64,000 bases of DNA from JAVBOW01 sp031550125. Its GTDB lineage: Bacteria; Bacteroidota; Bacteroidia; Bacteroidales; Rikenellaceae. Made by a program: the position numbers and the translations under genes. The stretch is taken from positions 12,420 to 76,419 of the forward strand of contig JAVBOW010000008.1 of assembly GCA_031550125.1 (NCBI GenBank), read 5' to 3'. Position 1 is the stretch's first letter, and each line of letters starts with the position of its first letter. Positions 1 to 8,995 of the stretch are shown here, one piece after another. The notes under the pieces are model-generated. The model ran no database searches, was not told the DNA's origin, and saw nothing but the letters and a program-made list of their open reading frames with translations.

Positions 1-2494
1 TCGACAGCGTCGGGTTGGAGCCGGCCATGCTCGCCGTCTTATAGTCCACCACGCGACGCAAGCCGCCTTCGAGTATGTCTATGCGATCGGCCTTGCCTTC
101 GAAAGAGACGGCCGCGCCGCCGGGCAGCGGGAAACGGCAGCGGACGGAGGCCTCGGTAGACTCTATGGCGAACGGCCCCTGCGAAGCGTCGAAAGGAAGG
201 ATGCAGCGGTTGATATATCCCGCCGCCATCTCCGAAGCTATCTGAAGGTTGCCGCCGCCGTCGGCAGCCGTAGCGCCGGGATCGGAAGGGCGGAGGGCGG
301 CAGCCGCGCACTCCACGGCGGCGGCCACCTCGGGCGTCCCTATCATGGCCCTTATCTCCGGACGAGGATCGGACAGACCCGCCAGCGGTTTGTAAAGCGT
401 CTCCATGGCCCCGTGCAGAAGGTTGCCGAAAGCGCGGGCGTCGACATCGTCGGACACATCTTCGGCTACGCGCAGCGAAGCTATATATTTATAATAGAAC
501 CTGAGCGGGCAGACCACATAGGCGGCCAGGGCGGAGGGCGAGAGGGAGCGCCCGGAGTCGGGGTCGAGGTAGCGCGACAGGCTGCGCATAACGGTCGCGT
601 CCTTCTCGACGGATATGGTTTCGCGTGCGGGCAGGTTGGCCCCCAAGGCCACCTGCAGGTTTTCGAGGCGGTGCGCCGACTCGAATTCCATCTGGGATAT
701 ATAGCGCGACGGCTCTCCGCTGCGCCTTTCGTCGGTGTGCGAACAGTAAACCAGGCGTACGCGCCCGGCCCTCTGCAGCAGGCGGTGGAAATAATAAGCG
801 TACATAGCCTCGTGGTGGGCCTGGCCCGGAATGCCGTAGGCCAGCTTGAGGCTGTGAGGTATGAAAGATCCCGAAGCGGGACGGTTGCCTGGCAGTATGT
901 CGTCGTTGACCGACAGTATGACCACGTTCTCGAAATCCAGGGCGCGGGTCTCCAGGAAACCCATAACCTGCAATCCCCTGAGCGGCTCGCCTTCATAGGG
1001 GATGCGGACGGACTGAAGGCGGCGGCGCAGTAGCGAGGCGAAGACCCTCTCCGACAAGTCCACCCCGCAACCTTCCAGCGAATTGCACAGGCTGCGTATA
1101 TTTTCGGCGGCGGCGTTCAGCATCTCGGCCCTCAGTTTGTCTTCAGGGTCGAACGCCGCCGAAGAGAGGGCGTCTAAAAGGTAGCCGCCCATAGCCCGCC
1201 ATCCGGCCGCCGGCACGAAAACGCCTTCCCACCCGGGGCCGGACAGCATGTCGGCCGGACAGCGCGCCATGCGTGCATCGGCTATACGGCGCGCCAGCGC
1301 CGCAGCGCCGTTTTTCGCGGCCAGGAACGGATGGCGCAAGAGACCCGTCACGTCGGCGTGGTGGAACGACACCGCGCCATATTCCGCCTTGCGGTGCCGC
1401 TGCAACTCCAGCAGTCTTTCCACGAACGAATAGGCGGAACTTTGTCGCAACGGATATCCCATGGTGACGTTTATACCCTCCACGTTCTCCGGGATGGAAT
1501 ACAGGAGGGGGTCGAGCAACCCTTCGTCGCACAGTACCACGGCCGTCTCCTTGCCCGGCGCATGGGGCATATCGGAGAGAAACTTATGGACGTATTTGCA
1601 CTGCAGGGTGTCCGAAGGCGACGAAACGGCGGCTATATCCTTATCGTTGCGGAAATTATCGTGCGACGGCTCCATATCCGCAGGCATGGGATAGCGTGCG
1701 AGGTTGGAACGCATGAACACGCCCGCCTCGCCGCCCGCATCGGCCACGTAGTAATCGTCGTAATCCCAGAAAAACAAAGCCCCCGCCTCGCCGCGCAAAC
1801 GGTCGAAAAGTTCTTTTTCGCACTCCGTCAAGGCGTTGAAACCTACAACGGCATAGCGGCGCGCGAACATCCCGGCAGGAGCCTCACCCTGCGAGACGGC
1901 CAGGGAGGCGGCGCGGTGGACCATGCCGGTATAGGCCATGCCTTGCCCGCGCAAACGCTCGTTATAGGCGGCATAGACGCTGTGCAGGGTATCCCACACC
2001 TTCATGAAACGCAGCTGCTCCTGCGAAAAGCTCTCGCGCGCGCCGAAACTTTCCCAGAAGCGGTCTATAAGTCCGCGCTGCTCGGGAGTGAGGTAAGAGT
2101 GGTCGCCGTCTATACGTTTGAGGTCCCTGAGGTTGGAGAACAGGGTGCGGGCGTCGACCATGTATTTGTCCAGCGAATCGAAATCGGCGAGCAGCATCTC
2201 GCCCCAAAAATAGAAATCGTCGAAAGGCTCGTTGTGATATTCCGACCACACCTTGTAAAGCTCCGTGACCAGCCTCACGCCGCCGGTGATCTTCATGCCC
2301 GAGGCCTGCTCCATCAACTCGTCCACGGATACCGTCTGCGGCTGCCACAACGGCCTGTCCGCCAGCGAAGCGAGGGCGTCGGCGAAAAACAGCGACGCGC
2401 GCCGCGAAGGGAATATAAGGCACAGGGACGAAATTTCGTCCCCGTATCTGCCGTAAAGATATTCGGCCGTCCTGTATATGAAGCCTTTATACAA
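1..2494 (-). CDS. AddB-like PD-(D/E)XK nuclease family protein, 3' end cut by window edge
   Basis: An open frame of 831 codons reads leftward off the window edge. The N-terminus (LYKGFIYRTAEYLYGRYG, then FPSRRASLFF near residues 28-37) is typical of the Bacteroidetes AddB-like inactivated-helicase/nuclease protein. Close to the edge the frame reads GKADRID followed by RVVDYKTA (about residues 800-820), which is the RecB-family nuclease motif. The final part of the nuclease domain lies outside the window. The likely start is a TTG at 2494, six bases past the TAG of the upstream gene and in the same frame; no ATG lies nearer the conserved N-terminus. The AddA-like partner is encoded divergently at 3259. 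Role: double-strand-break end processing before RecA loading, by family. Confident in family, less so in the start codon. Confidence 0.85.
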   Translation of the reverse strand, partial: MYKGFIYRTAEYLYGRYGDEISSLCLIFPSRRASLFFADALASLADRPLWQPQTVSVDELMEQASGMKITGGVRLVTELYKVWSEYHNEPFDDFYFWGEMLLADFDSLDKYMVDARTLFSNLRDLKRIDGDHSYLTPEQRGLIDRFWESFGARESFSQEQLRFMKVWDTLHSVYAAYNERLRGQGMAYTGMVHRAASLAVSQGEAPAGMFARRYAVVGFNALTECEKELFDRLRGEAGALFFWDYDDYYVADAGGEAGVFMRSNLARYPMPADMEPSHDNFRNDKDIAAVSSPSDTLQCKYVHKFLSDMPHAPGKETAVVLCDEGLLDPLLYSIPENVEGINVTMGYPLRQSSAYSFVERLLELQRHRKAEYGAVSFHHADVTGLLRHPFLAAKNGAAALARRIADARMARCPADMLSGPGWEGVFVPAAGWRAMGGYLLDALSSAAFDPEDKLRAEMLNAAAENIRSLCNSLEGCGVDLSERVFASLLRRRLQSVRIPYEGEPLRGLQVMGFLETRALDFENVVILSVNDDILPGNRPASGSFIPHSLKLAYGIPGQAHHEAMYAYYFHRLLQRAGRVRLVYCSHTDERRSGEPSRYISQMEFESAHRLENLQVALGANLPARETISVEKDATVMRSLSRYLDPDSGRSLSPSALAAYVVCPLRFYYKYIASLRVAEDVSDDVDARAFGNLLHGAMETLYKPLAGLSDPRPEIRAMIGTPEVAAAVECAAAALRPSDPGATAADGGGNLQIASEMAAGYINRCILPFDASQGPFAIESTEASVRCRFPLPGGAAVSFEGKADRIDILEGGLRRVVDYKTASMAGSNPTLS

Positions 2495-2497
2495 CGG

Positions 2498-3178
2498 CTA
2501 TTTACCTATGTTGTTTATATTTCCTCCAAGTTTCACCGTAGTGCGCAGGGAGACGGGATCGCCGCGGTAGAAAATATTGGCCGCCGTAGCCGCCTCGACC
2601 ACAATGCGTTCAGTTCCCCAAGCGTATATCTCCGAACCCATATTGGCGCGCGCCTCGAGCGACGAGGCGTCCATATTCCTGGCGTCCACCCTGCTGCGCT
2701 GCCCGGCCTCGATGGAGGCGTAACGGCTTACGCCGTCTATCTGGGCCGCAGAGTTGCCGGTCAGCTTGAGATCGATATCGAAACAGTCCACCGAAGCGAC
2801 CAGTTTGGCTCCCGAAGAGAGCGCCGCCGTGAATGCGCGCGCCGTGACGGGCGTGGAGAAGAGGGCCTCGGCTCCGTTGAGGGCGAGACTTTCCATCTCG
2901 GTATAGAATATCTTCACCTTCAACATGGAGTTCTTTTGCAGCGGACGCGACTTTATCGTCAGCGTGCCGCCCGAGACGCTCCATGTGATATATTTGGGAT
3001 CTAACTCCACCAACTCCATGCATACGCCCAAAGTGTCGGAGCGAACCAGCTCCGCGCTCATGTTGCCTATGAGAGAGACCGATTTGAATTCGTTCAACTG
3101 AGCGCCGCAGATGACCTGCTGTGCGCGTGCGCCGAAAGAACCGGCGAGGAGTATGGCTATTAAAAACGCTTTTTTCAT
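2498..3178 (-). CDS. GIN-domain (DUF2807) secreted protein
   Basis: A 226-residue protein beginning with a clear signal peptide (MKKAFLIAILLAGSFGARAQ, cleavage after about residue 20). The rest is the repetitive beta-strand pattern of the GIN/DUF2807 family (putative auto-transporter adhesin head), rich in small residues and with recurring Ser/Ala/Gly-flanked hydrophobic strands. It contains no catalytic motif. It is probably exported to the periplasm or the cell surface; its molecular function is unknown, as for most of the family. It is followed after three bases by the AddB-like gene, so the two may share a transcript, but a functional link is not obvious. A weak promoter-like TACCTTAG (one mismatch to TAnnTTTG) lies upstream on the minus strand at 3202-3209. 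Confidence 0.85.
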   Translation of the reverse strand: MKKAFLIAILLAGSFGARAQQVICGAQLNEFKSVSLIGNMSAELVRSDTLGVCMELVELDPKYITWSVSGGTLTIKSRPLQKNSMLKVKIFYTEMESLALNGAEALFSTPVTARAFTAALSSGAKLVASVDCFDIDLKLTGNSAAQIDGVSRYASIEAGQRSRVDARNMDASSLEARANMGSEIYAWGTERIVVEAATAANIFYRGDPVSLRTTVKLGGNINNIGK

Positions 3179-3227
3179 ATTCGTACTTAAATGATCGACT
3201 AAGGTAGGGCTTTTCGTTAAATTATCA

Positions 3228-3235
3228 TAACTTTA
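3228..3235 (+). promoter_or_regulatory. candidate -7 box for the AddA-like gene
   Basis: TAACTTTA matches the Bacteroidetes -7 consensus TAnnTTTG except for the last base. It lies 23 bases before the ATG at 3259 in the 80-base divergent gap. No convincing -33 TTTG is placed at the right distance, so this is tentative. Confidence 0.35.
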
Positions 3236-3258
3236 TCGCTCGAAATTTTTACCCGGGA

Positions 3259-6200
3259 ATGGGAAACGTCACAATATTAAAAGCATCGGCAGGGTCGGGC
3301 AAGACTTACAGGCTCGTATGGGAGTATATATCGGCCGTGGTGGAAGATCCGGCCCTCTACCGCCATATCCTCGCCGTGACGTTCACCAACAAGGCTACCG
3401 CCGAAATGAAAGAGCGGATAGTGCGCCAACTGCACGCCCTGGCCTCCGGGGCCGACAGCCCCTACCTGGAAGGACTGGCCGCAAAGACCGGATGGAGCCG
3501 TCCCGCCGTGCGGGAAAAAGCCGGACTGGCGCTGCACAACATACTGCACGACTACAGCCGTTTCCAGGTGGTGACGATAGACAGGTTCTTCCAGGGGATC
3601 ATCCGCTCTTTCATGCGTGAACTGGGCATCAGCCTCGACTTCAACATAGAACTGAAGACCTCCACGCTGCTTGAAGCCGCTGCCGACGCGCTCGTGGAGC
3701 GCACCTCGTCCGATCCCGACCTGAAGAGGTGGGTGGCGGGGTTCGCCGACGAGCAGGCCGTAGCCGGCAAGAACTGGGACGTCAGGCGGAAACTTGCCGA
3801 GGCGGGCGAAGAACTCTTCGGCGAAGAGTGGGGCGTGGACCCTGGCGAAGAGGAGCGGAGGCGCGCCCGGCGCGAAAAGCTGGAGGCCGCCATGAAAGCC
3901 GCCGACGCGGAAAAAGCCCGCGTATGCGGGCGCATGCAGGCGGCGGCGGCCAGGGCTATGGAGATTATCGACGGCAACTCGCTGTCTCCCGCGGATTTCT
4001 ACCAGTCGCGCTCCGGCGTAGGGGCGTTTCTCCAGCGGACGGCCGAAGGCGCCATAGCCCCGCGCAACACATACGTGGACAAGGCCCTGGAGGGCGACGG
4101 CGGGTGGTATTCGCAAAAATCGCCGCACAAGGAGCAGATAAAGGCGCTCATCCCCGCGCTGCGCCCGCTGCTGGAGGAGATATGCCGCACGTGGGACGAA
4201 GAACACAGGGCCATATATTCCGCCGCCGCACTCGAAAGGCGTTACCGCACCTTCGGGCTGCTGGACGAGATGGCGCACGAAGTTTCGCAGCTCTGCGCCG
4301 AGCGCAACATAATGCCCATAGCCCGCACCAACCACATAATACGAAAACTGACGGAGGGCAACGGCGCGCCGTTCATATTCGAGAAGGCCGGCAATCACTA
4401 TTCGCGTTTCCTGATAGACGAATTCCAGGACACCTCGAGCATGCAGTGGGGCAATTTCGTGCCGCTGTTGCAAAACGCCCTTTCGCAAAGCGCAGGCCAG
4501 CCGGTGCTTCTGGTAGGCGACGTCAAGCAATCCATATACCGGTGGCGCGGCGGCGACTGGCGCATACTCGCCGCCGGGGCGGGAGCCGCGCTCGGAGATG
4601 CGCGGGAAGAGGCCCTCGGCGTCAACTACCGCAGCCTGCCCGTGGTGGTCGAGTTCGTGAACACCCTTATGGAAGAGTGTGTGGGACGCGACGCGGATTA
4701 TCTTGAAAGAATCGCGGGCGAGGCGGCTGCGAAACGGTACATAAACCTTAATGAGGCGGAATACCTGAGCGGAATGCCCCGGGCCGCCTACGCCGGACAC
4801 GGGCAGACTACGCCGGAAGGCAAGCGGGGGGGGTACGTAACCCTCACCATGGCGCGCCCCGGAGATGAATCCGGCAAAGACGCGCTGGTGGAGCGGGTCG
4901 AGGAACTTCAGCGCCGGGGGTTCGGTCCTTCGGAAATAGCCATACTCGTGCGGCGGCGGAACGAGGCGCAGCAGGTGGCGCGCACCATGCTGGCGTACAA
5001 GGCGGCCAATCCCGACTCGCCCTACAGCTATGACGTGGTGACGGCCGAGGCGCTCTACATAGGATCGTCGCCGGCCGTGGAATTCCTGGCCGCATGCATG
5101 GGCCTTGCCGCCGACCCCGGCGACGACGTGGGACGCGCGGTGTGGAACCGCCACGCCGGACGCCCGTTCGGCGAGCAGTTGCCGCCGGAAGAGAAGGAAT
5201 TCCTGGCTTCGGCGGCCGCCACGCCTCCGCAGGAGTGTTTCCGCAGGATACTCATGCGTTACGGCGATATGGCCGGCGGCGGCCAGATTGCGTACGTCCA
5301 GGCTTTCGAGGAGCAGATAGTGAGGTTTTGCAACTCGGGCGTGGCCGACCTCCAACTGCTGCTCGAATGGTGGAGGGAGGAAGGGTCCACCGAATCGGTC
5401 TACATGCCCGAGAACGGCTCCGCCATAAGGATAATGACCATCCACGCGGCCAAGGGGCTTGAATTCGGCGCGGTCATTCTGCCCTACTGCTCGTGGGGAC
5501 TCGCGCCGAGGGCCGACTCGCCGGTAAAGGTGTCGTCCGACGAAGAGCCTTTCCGCGGTCTGGAGAGGCTCAGCCTGGGATTCACGTCCGACCTCGGACG
5601 CTCAGCTTTTGCCAGCGACTACTACAACGAACTGGTAATGTCGCATATAGATAATATCAACCTGCTTTACGTGGCCCTTACCAGGGCGCGCGAAGAGCTG
5701 CACATATACATGGCCCGCAAGGCCGACAGACAGCCCGGCAAAGACGACAAGTTCGTAACCGTTGGCGACCTTATAGCCGACGCCGCCGACATGTCTGGCG
5801 CACGCATAGGAGGCATGAAGGGAGAGGCGTGCGAAGCCGGTGAAGGCCGGAGTTCGATAACTTTCGGGCAACCAGTACGCCGTACGGCATGCGTCCGGGA
5901 GGATAGCGGCGGCATAGACGTGGGCTACCCCACGCGCGACCCGGGGCTGAGGGTGCGCCTGCGCTTCCCGTCGCAGCGCTACACGGACGGAGGCGAAACG
6001 CCGCCGGCGCTAACTCCGCGAAGCTATGGGGTGATGATGCACAGAATTTTCGAAAAAGCCGCCTCGCGCGACGATATAGCCGAGGCCGTCCGGAATCTGG
6101 CGCGGGACGGGGCCATATCGGCCGAAGAGGCCGCGCGGCTTGCGGAAATGACGGAGCAGGCTATGGCCGACCCGCTTATAGGCGGCTGGTTCGACGGCAG

Positions 6201-6447
6201 CTGGCAAACAGTCCGCAACGAGAACGAGATAATAATGCCGGGCGAAGGCGCCGGCGTCCGCCGTCCCGACCGCGTGATGGTGAAAGGACGCAGGGCCGTT
6301 GTGGTGGACTATAAATTCGGGGAAAAAGACCGGGCCGGATATCGCAGCCAGATAACCGCGTACAAAGACATCCTCGCCCGCATGGGTTACCAGCCCGTGG
6401 AGGGATATATATGGTACGTCTCTCTCGGGAAGGCGGAGCAGGTGTGA
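3259..6447 (+). CDS. AddA-like UvrD/RecB helicase-nuclease
   Basis: A 1062-residue superfamily 1 helicase with all expected motifs: Walker A ASAGSGKT at residues 9-16, TFTNKAT (motif Ia), Walker B DEFQDT at about 387-392, GDVKQSIYRWRG (motif III), VNYRS (motif IV), TIHAAKGLEF (motif V) and YVALTRAREE at about 804-813 (motif VI). The C-terminus carries a RecB-type nuclease domain ending in RVMVKGRRAVVVDYKFG (about residue 1015 onward). It would act with the divergently encoded AddB-like protein as an ATP-dependent exonuclease in recombinational repair. The length is close to that of Bacteroidetes homologues. The ATG at 3259 is chosen because it directly precedes the conserved N-terminal strand and P-loop. 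The AddA-like assignment rests on motif content and on the neighbouring partner; RecB of RecBCD is less likely because there is no RecC or RecD. Confidence 0.92.
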   Translation: MGNVTILKASAGSGKTYRLVWEYISAVVEDPALYRHILAVTFTNKATAEMKERIVRQLHALASGADSPYLEGLAAKTGWSRPAVREKAGLALHNILHDYSRFQVVTIDRFFQGIIRSFMRELGISLDFNIELKTSTLLEAAADALVERTSSDPDLKRWVAGFADEQAVAGKNWDVRRKLAEAGEELFGEEWGVDPGEEERRRARREKLEAAMKAADAEKARVCGRMQAAAARAMEIIDGNSLSPADFYQSRSGVGAFLQRTAEGAIAPRNTYVDKALEGDGGWYSQKSPHKEQIKALIPALRPLLEEICRTWDEEHRAIYSAAALERRYRTFGLLDEMAHEVSQLCAERNIMPIARTNHIIRKLTEGNGAPFIFEKAGNHYSRFLIDEFQDTSSMQWGNFVPLLQNALSQSAGQPVLLVGDVKQSIYRWRGGDWRILAAGAGAALGDAREEALGVNYRSLPVVVEFVNTLMEECVGRDADYLERIAGEAAAKRYINLNEAEYLSGMPRAAYAGHGQTTPEGKRGGYVTLTMARPGDESGKDALVERVEELQRRGFGPSEIAILVRRRNEAQQVARTMLAYKAANPDSPYSYDVVTAEALYIGSSPAVEFLAACMGLAADPGDDVGRAVWNRHAGRPFGEQLPPEEKEFLASAAATPPQECFRRILMRYGDMAGGGQIAYVQAFEEQIVRFCNSGVADLQLLLEWWREEGSTESVYMPENGSAIRIMTIHAAKGLEFGAVILPYCSWGLAPRADSPVKVSSDEEPFRGLERLSLGFTSDLGRSAFASDYYNELVMSHIDNINLLYVALTRAREELHIYMARKADRQPGKDDKFVTVGDLIADAADMSGARIGGMKGEACEAGEGRSSITFGQPVRRTACVREDSGGIDVGYPTRDPGLRVRLRFPSQRYTDGGETPPALTPRSYGVMMHRIFEKAASRDDIAEAVRNLARDGAISAEEAARLAEMTEQAMADPLIGGWFDGSWQTVRNENEIIMPGEGAGVRRPDRVMVKGRRAVVVDYKFGEKDRAGYRSQITAYKDILARMGYQPVEGYIWYVSLGKAEQV

Positions 6448-6521
6448 TAATCCTTCCACGTGTCCGTCGATATTTCCCTGCTAAATTATCCGCGCCGCGA
6501 ACACCGGAGCGGGGATTTTTA

Positions 6522-6529
6522 TACCTTTG
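6522..6529 (+). promoter_or_regulatory. -7 promoter box upstream of MATE gene
   Basis: TACCTTTG is an exact match to the Bacteroidetes TAnnTTTG box. It lies 61 bases before the ATG at 6591 in the 140-base gap after the AddA-like gene, implying a leader of about 55 bases. Confidence 0.6.
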
Positions 6530-6590
6530 CGCGCTTACAGGCCGCTCCCGCACGGGAGTCGGATCTTAAAACGGCCCATTAAATTTCAGA

Positions 6591-7961
6591 ATGAAAGATT
6601 TCACCAAAGGCAGCGAATGGAGGCAGATCATGAATTTTGCCATGCCCATGTTGCTGGGCAACATATTCATGCAGCTTTACCAGTTCGCCGACACGGCGAT
6701 AGTGGGACGGTTCATAGGCAAAGAGGCGCTGGCGGCGGTTGGCGCGTCGACGCCCGTGGTGTTCATGACCGTGGCGCTGGTGATGGGCATGGGAATAGGC
6801 GCGTCGATAGTGGTGTCGCAATATTTCGGGGCGAAGAGGTTGAATAAAGTACAGGCCACGGTGGATACCCTCACGACGTTCCTGCTCGGCGCGGGAGCCG
6901 TGGTGACGGTGCTGGGGATATTTTTCGCCCACCAGATACTCGCCCTGACATGGCTGCCGGAGGAGCTTATGCCGATGGCCAAAGAGTATCTGAGGATATA
7001 TTTCGCAGGCATGATAATGTTCTTCGGCTTCAACGCGCTGGCGGCAGTACTCAGAGGCGTTGGCGATTCGGTCACGCCGCTCTATTTCCTGATCGTCTCC
7101 ACTATCCTCAATATAGGCCTCGACCTTCTATTCATCCTCTCCTTCGGATGGGGTGTGGCCGGAGCGGCGTGGGCCACGGTTATCTCGCAGGCGGCGGCGT
7201 TCATTGCGGCCACCGTCTACGTAAACATGAAAGGCAAAGGGATAAAATTCAACGTCATTCATCTGAGATTCGACCCCGAGCTATTCAAAGACTGCCTGCG
7301 CATGGGGCTGCCCTCGGGCATACAGCAGACGCTGGTGGCGGTAGGCATGGTGGCCCTGATGGGCATAGTGAACCGCTTCGGGACAGACGTGATAGCGGCC
7401 TACACATCGGTAAACCGCCTGGACGCCTTCGTCTCGATGCCGGTGATGAGCTTTGCGGCGGCGCTAACCTCTTTCGTCGGGCAGAACGCCGGGGCCGGGA
7501 AATATATTCGCATCAAACGCGGGCTGAAGGCCACGCTGATCATCTCAACGGCATTCTGCCTTACGGTAAACGCCATACTCATACTCTTCGGGCGGAGCGT
7601 GCTTTCGGTCTTCACCACCGACGCCGCCGTAATAGACACAGGATACGAATACATGGTTATCCTCAACGCCTGCTACGTGATCTTCAACCTGATGTTCGTC
7701 ATCAACGGCATGCTCAGGGGGGCCGGGGCCACCGTATTCCCCATGCTGGTGACGCTGTTTTCGCTTTGGCTGTGCCGTATTCCGGCGGCCGTGGTGCTGT
7801 CGGGCATGTGGGGTACGACCGGGATATGGTGGGCCATACCCATAGCGTGGGCCATAGGGCTTTCGGGAGCGTCGATATACTATTTCTCCGGACGGTGGAA
7901 AGGCAAGAGCGTAATGGCCCGCCGGCGCGCGGCCGAGGTCGACAACATTTTATCGGAATAA
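6591..7961 (+). CDS. MATE family efflux transporter
   Basis: A 456-residue polytopic inner-membrane protein with the two-fold repeat typical of multidrug and toxic compound extrusion transporters. It opens with an amphipathic stretch and IMNFAMPMLLGNIFMQLYQF, followed by DTAIVGRFIGKEALAAVG, a hallmark of the family's first repeat. About 12 membrane segments can be counted. MATE proteins expel cationic drugs or metabolites in exchange for H+ or Na+; the substrate cannot be read from the sequence. It has its own promoter box at 6522. The next gene, murB, starts 18 bases downstream but has its own putative promoter box inside the gap. Confidence 0.9.
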   Translation: MKDFTKGSEWRQIMNFAMPMLLGNIFMQLYQFADTAIVGRFIGKEALAAVGASTPVVFMTVALVMGMGIGASIVVSQYFGAKRLNKVQATVDTLTTFLLGAGAVVTVLGIFFAHQILALTWLPEELMPMAKEYLRIYFAGMIMFFGFNALAAVLRGVGDSVTPLYFLIVSTILNIGLDLLFILSFGWGVAGAAWATVISQAAAFIAATVYVNMKGKGIKFNVIHLRFDPELFKDCLRMGLPSGIQQTLVAVGMVALMGIVNRFGTDVIAAYTSVNRLDAFVSMPVMSFAAALTSFVGQNAGAGKYIRIKRGLKATLIISTAFCLTVNAILILFGRSVLSVFTTDAAVIDTGYEYMVILNACYVIFNLMFVINGMLRGAGATVFPMLVTLFSLWLCRIPAAVVLSGMWGTTGIWWAIPIAWAIGLSGASIYYFSGRWKGKSVMARRRAAEVDNILSE

Positions 7962-7965
7962 TTCG

Positions 7966-7973
7966 TAGCTTTG
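7966..7973 (+). promoter_or_regulatory. -7 promoter box directly in front of murB
   Basis: TAGCTTTG matches TAnnTTTG exactly and ends only six bases before the murB ATG at 7980. If used, it would give a leaderless or near-leaderless transcript. No clear -33 TTTG is seen upstream, where the MATE gene ends. Confidence 0.4.
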
Positions 7974-7979
7974 CATATT

Positions 7980-8993
7980 ATGCTCAAACGCCTGACAAAT
8001 ATATCCCTAAAAACTTTCAACAGCTTCGGAGTGGAGGCCACGGCCGCCAGGATGATCCAATACGCATCCGGGACGGATCTCCGCGAAGCCTTGGCCGAAG
8101 CCCGCGACTCGGGGCCGTGGAGCGTACTGTCAGGCGGCAACAACATTCTTTTCACCGGCTTCTACGAGGGGACGCTGCTGCGCCCGGAAGCGAAAGGCAT
8201 ATCGATCACCTCCGACGCCGGAGGCAAGGCCCACATACGCGTAGAGGCGGCCACCGAGTGGGACGACGTGGTGGCGTGGTGTGTCGAAAGGGGACTATGG
8301 GGGCTTGAAAACCTCTCGCTTATACCTGGTTACGCCGGAGCGGCCCCGGTACAGAATATAGGGGCTTACGGAGCCGAATTCGCCGATTGCGCCGAATCCG
8401 TGGAGTTCATGGCGGCCGACACGCTGCGGACTGAGGTGATGCCCGCCCGGGACTGCCGATTCGGTTACCGGTCGAGTATCTTCAAGGGCGAACTCAAAGG
8501 ACGCGCCGTGATAACGGCGGTGAACCTCGTCCTGGGACGTACGCCCGCGCCGAATATAAAGTACGGCAACCTGCACGCGCGCTTCGCCTCGCAGGACGAA
8601 ATAACGCTGGAAAACATACGGAGGGCGGTGATAGAGGTACGCCGCTCCAAGCTGCCCGACACGTCCGAGGCCGGCAACGCCGGGAGCTTCTTTAAAAACC
8701 CCGTAGTACCGATGTCGAAAATCGAAGAGCTGAAGGCCGCCTATCCCGACATGCCCTTCTACCCCGCCCCGGAAGAAGGATACGGTAAACTGGCCGCCGG
8801 ATGGCTGATAGAGAAAGCGGGGATGAAAGGCGTGCGGCAAGGCCATGTGGGGGTACATCACAGTCAGGCACTGGTGATAGTGAACATCGGAGGGGCGTCG
8901 GGCGCTGAAATACTGGATTTCGCCGGGACGGTGCAGGAGAAGGTCCGAGGCATCTTCGGAGTAGAGATAGATATGGAAGTAAACGTATTGTAG
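7980..8993 (+). CDS. murB: UDP-N-acetylenolpyruvoylglucosamine reductase MurB
   Basis: A 337-residue FAD-dependent cytosolic enzyme that reduces UDP-GlcNAc-enolpyruvate to UDP-MurNAc with NADPH, the second committed step of peptidoglycan precursor synthesis. Visible signatures are the FAD-binding WSVLSGGNN (residues 48-55), NLSLIPGYAGAAPVQNIGAYG, the RSSIFKG segment and GNAGSFFKNP with the proton-donor Ser at about 236. The C-terminus has KLAAGWLIEKAGMKG and HHSQALVIVN. A TTG nine bases upstream (7971) is in frame, but the ATG at 7980 fits the family start better. tilS follows after two bases, so the two are co-transcribed. Confidence 0.95.
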   Translation: MLKRLTNISLKTFNSFGVEATAARMIQYASGTDLREALAEARDSGPWSVLSGGNNILFTGFYEGTLLRPEAKGISITSDAGGKAHIRVEAATEWDDVVAWCVERGLWGLENLSLIPGYAGAAPVQNIGAYGAEFADCAESVEFMAADTLRTEVMPARDCRFGYRSSIFKGELKGRAVITAVNLVLGRTPAPNIKYGNLHARFASQDEITLENIRRAVIEVRRSKLPDTSEAGNAGSFFKNPVVPMSKIEELKAAYPDMPFYPAPEEGYGKLAAGWLIEKAGMKGVRQGHVGVHHSQALVIVNIGGASGAEILDFAGTVQEKVRGIFGVEIDMEVNVL

Positions 8994-8995
8994 CC

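Noticed and set aside
1331..3004. 557-codon plus-strand open frame across two minus genes
   Set aside because: It spans the AddB-like and GIN genes antisense; the minus frames contain recognisable motifs and a signal peptide, this one none.
3277..5445. 722-codon minus-strand open frame
   Set aside because: It is the antisense shadow of the AddA-like helicase, whose motifs are intact on the plus strand; composition is Arg/His/Gly-rich without any domain.
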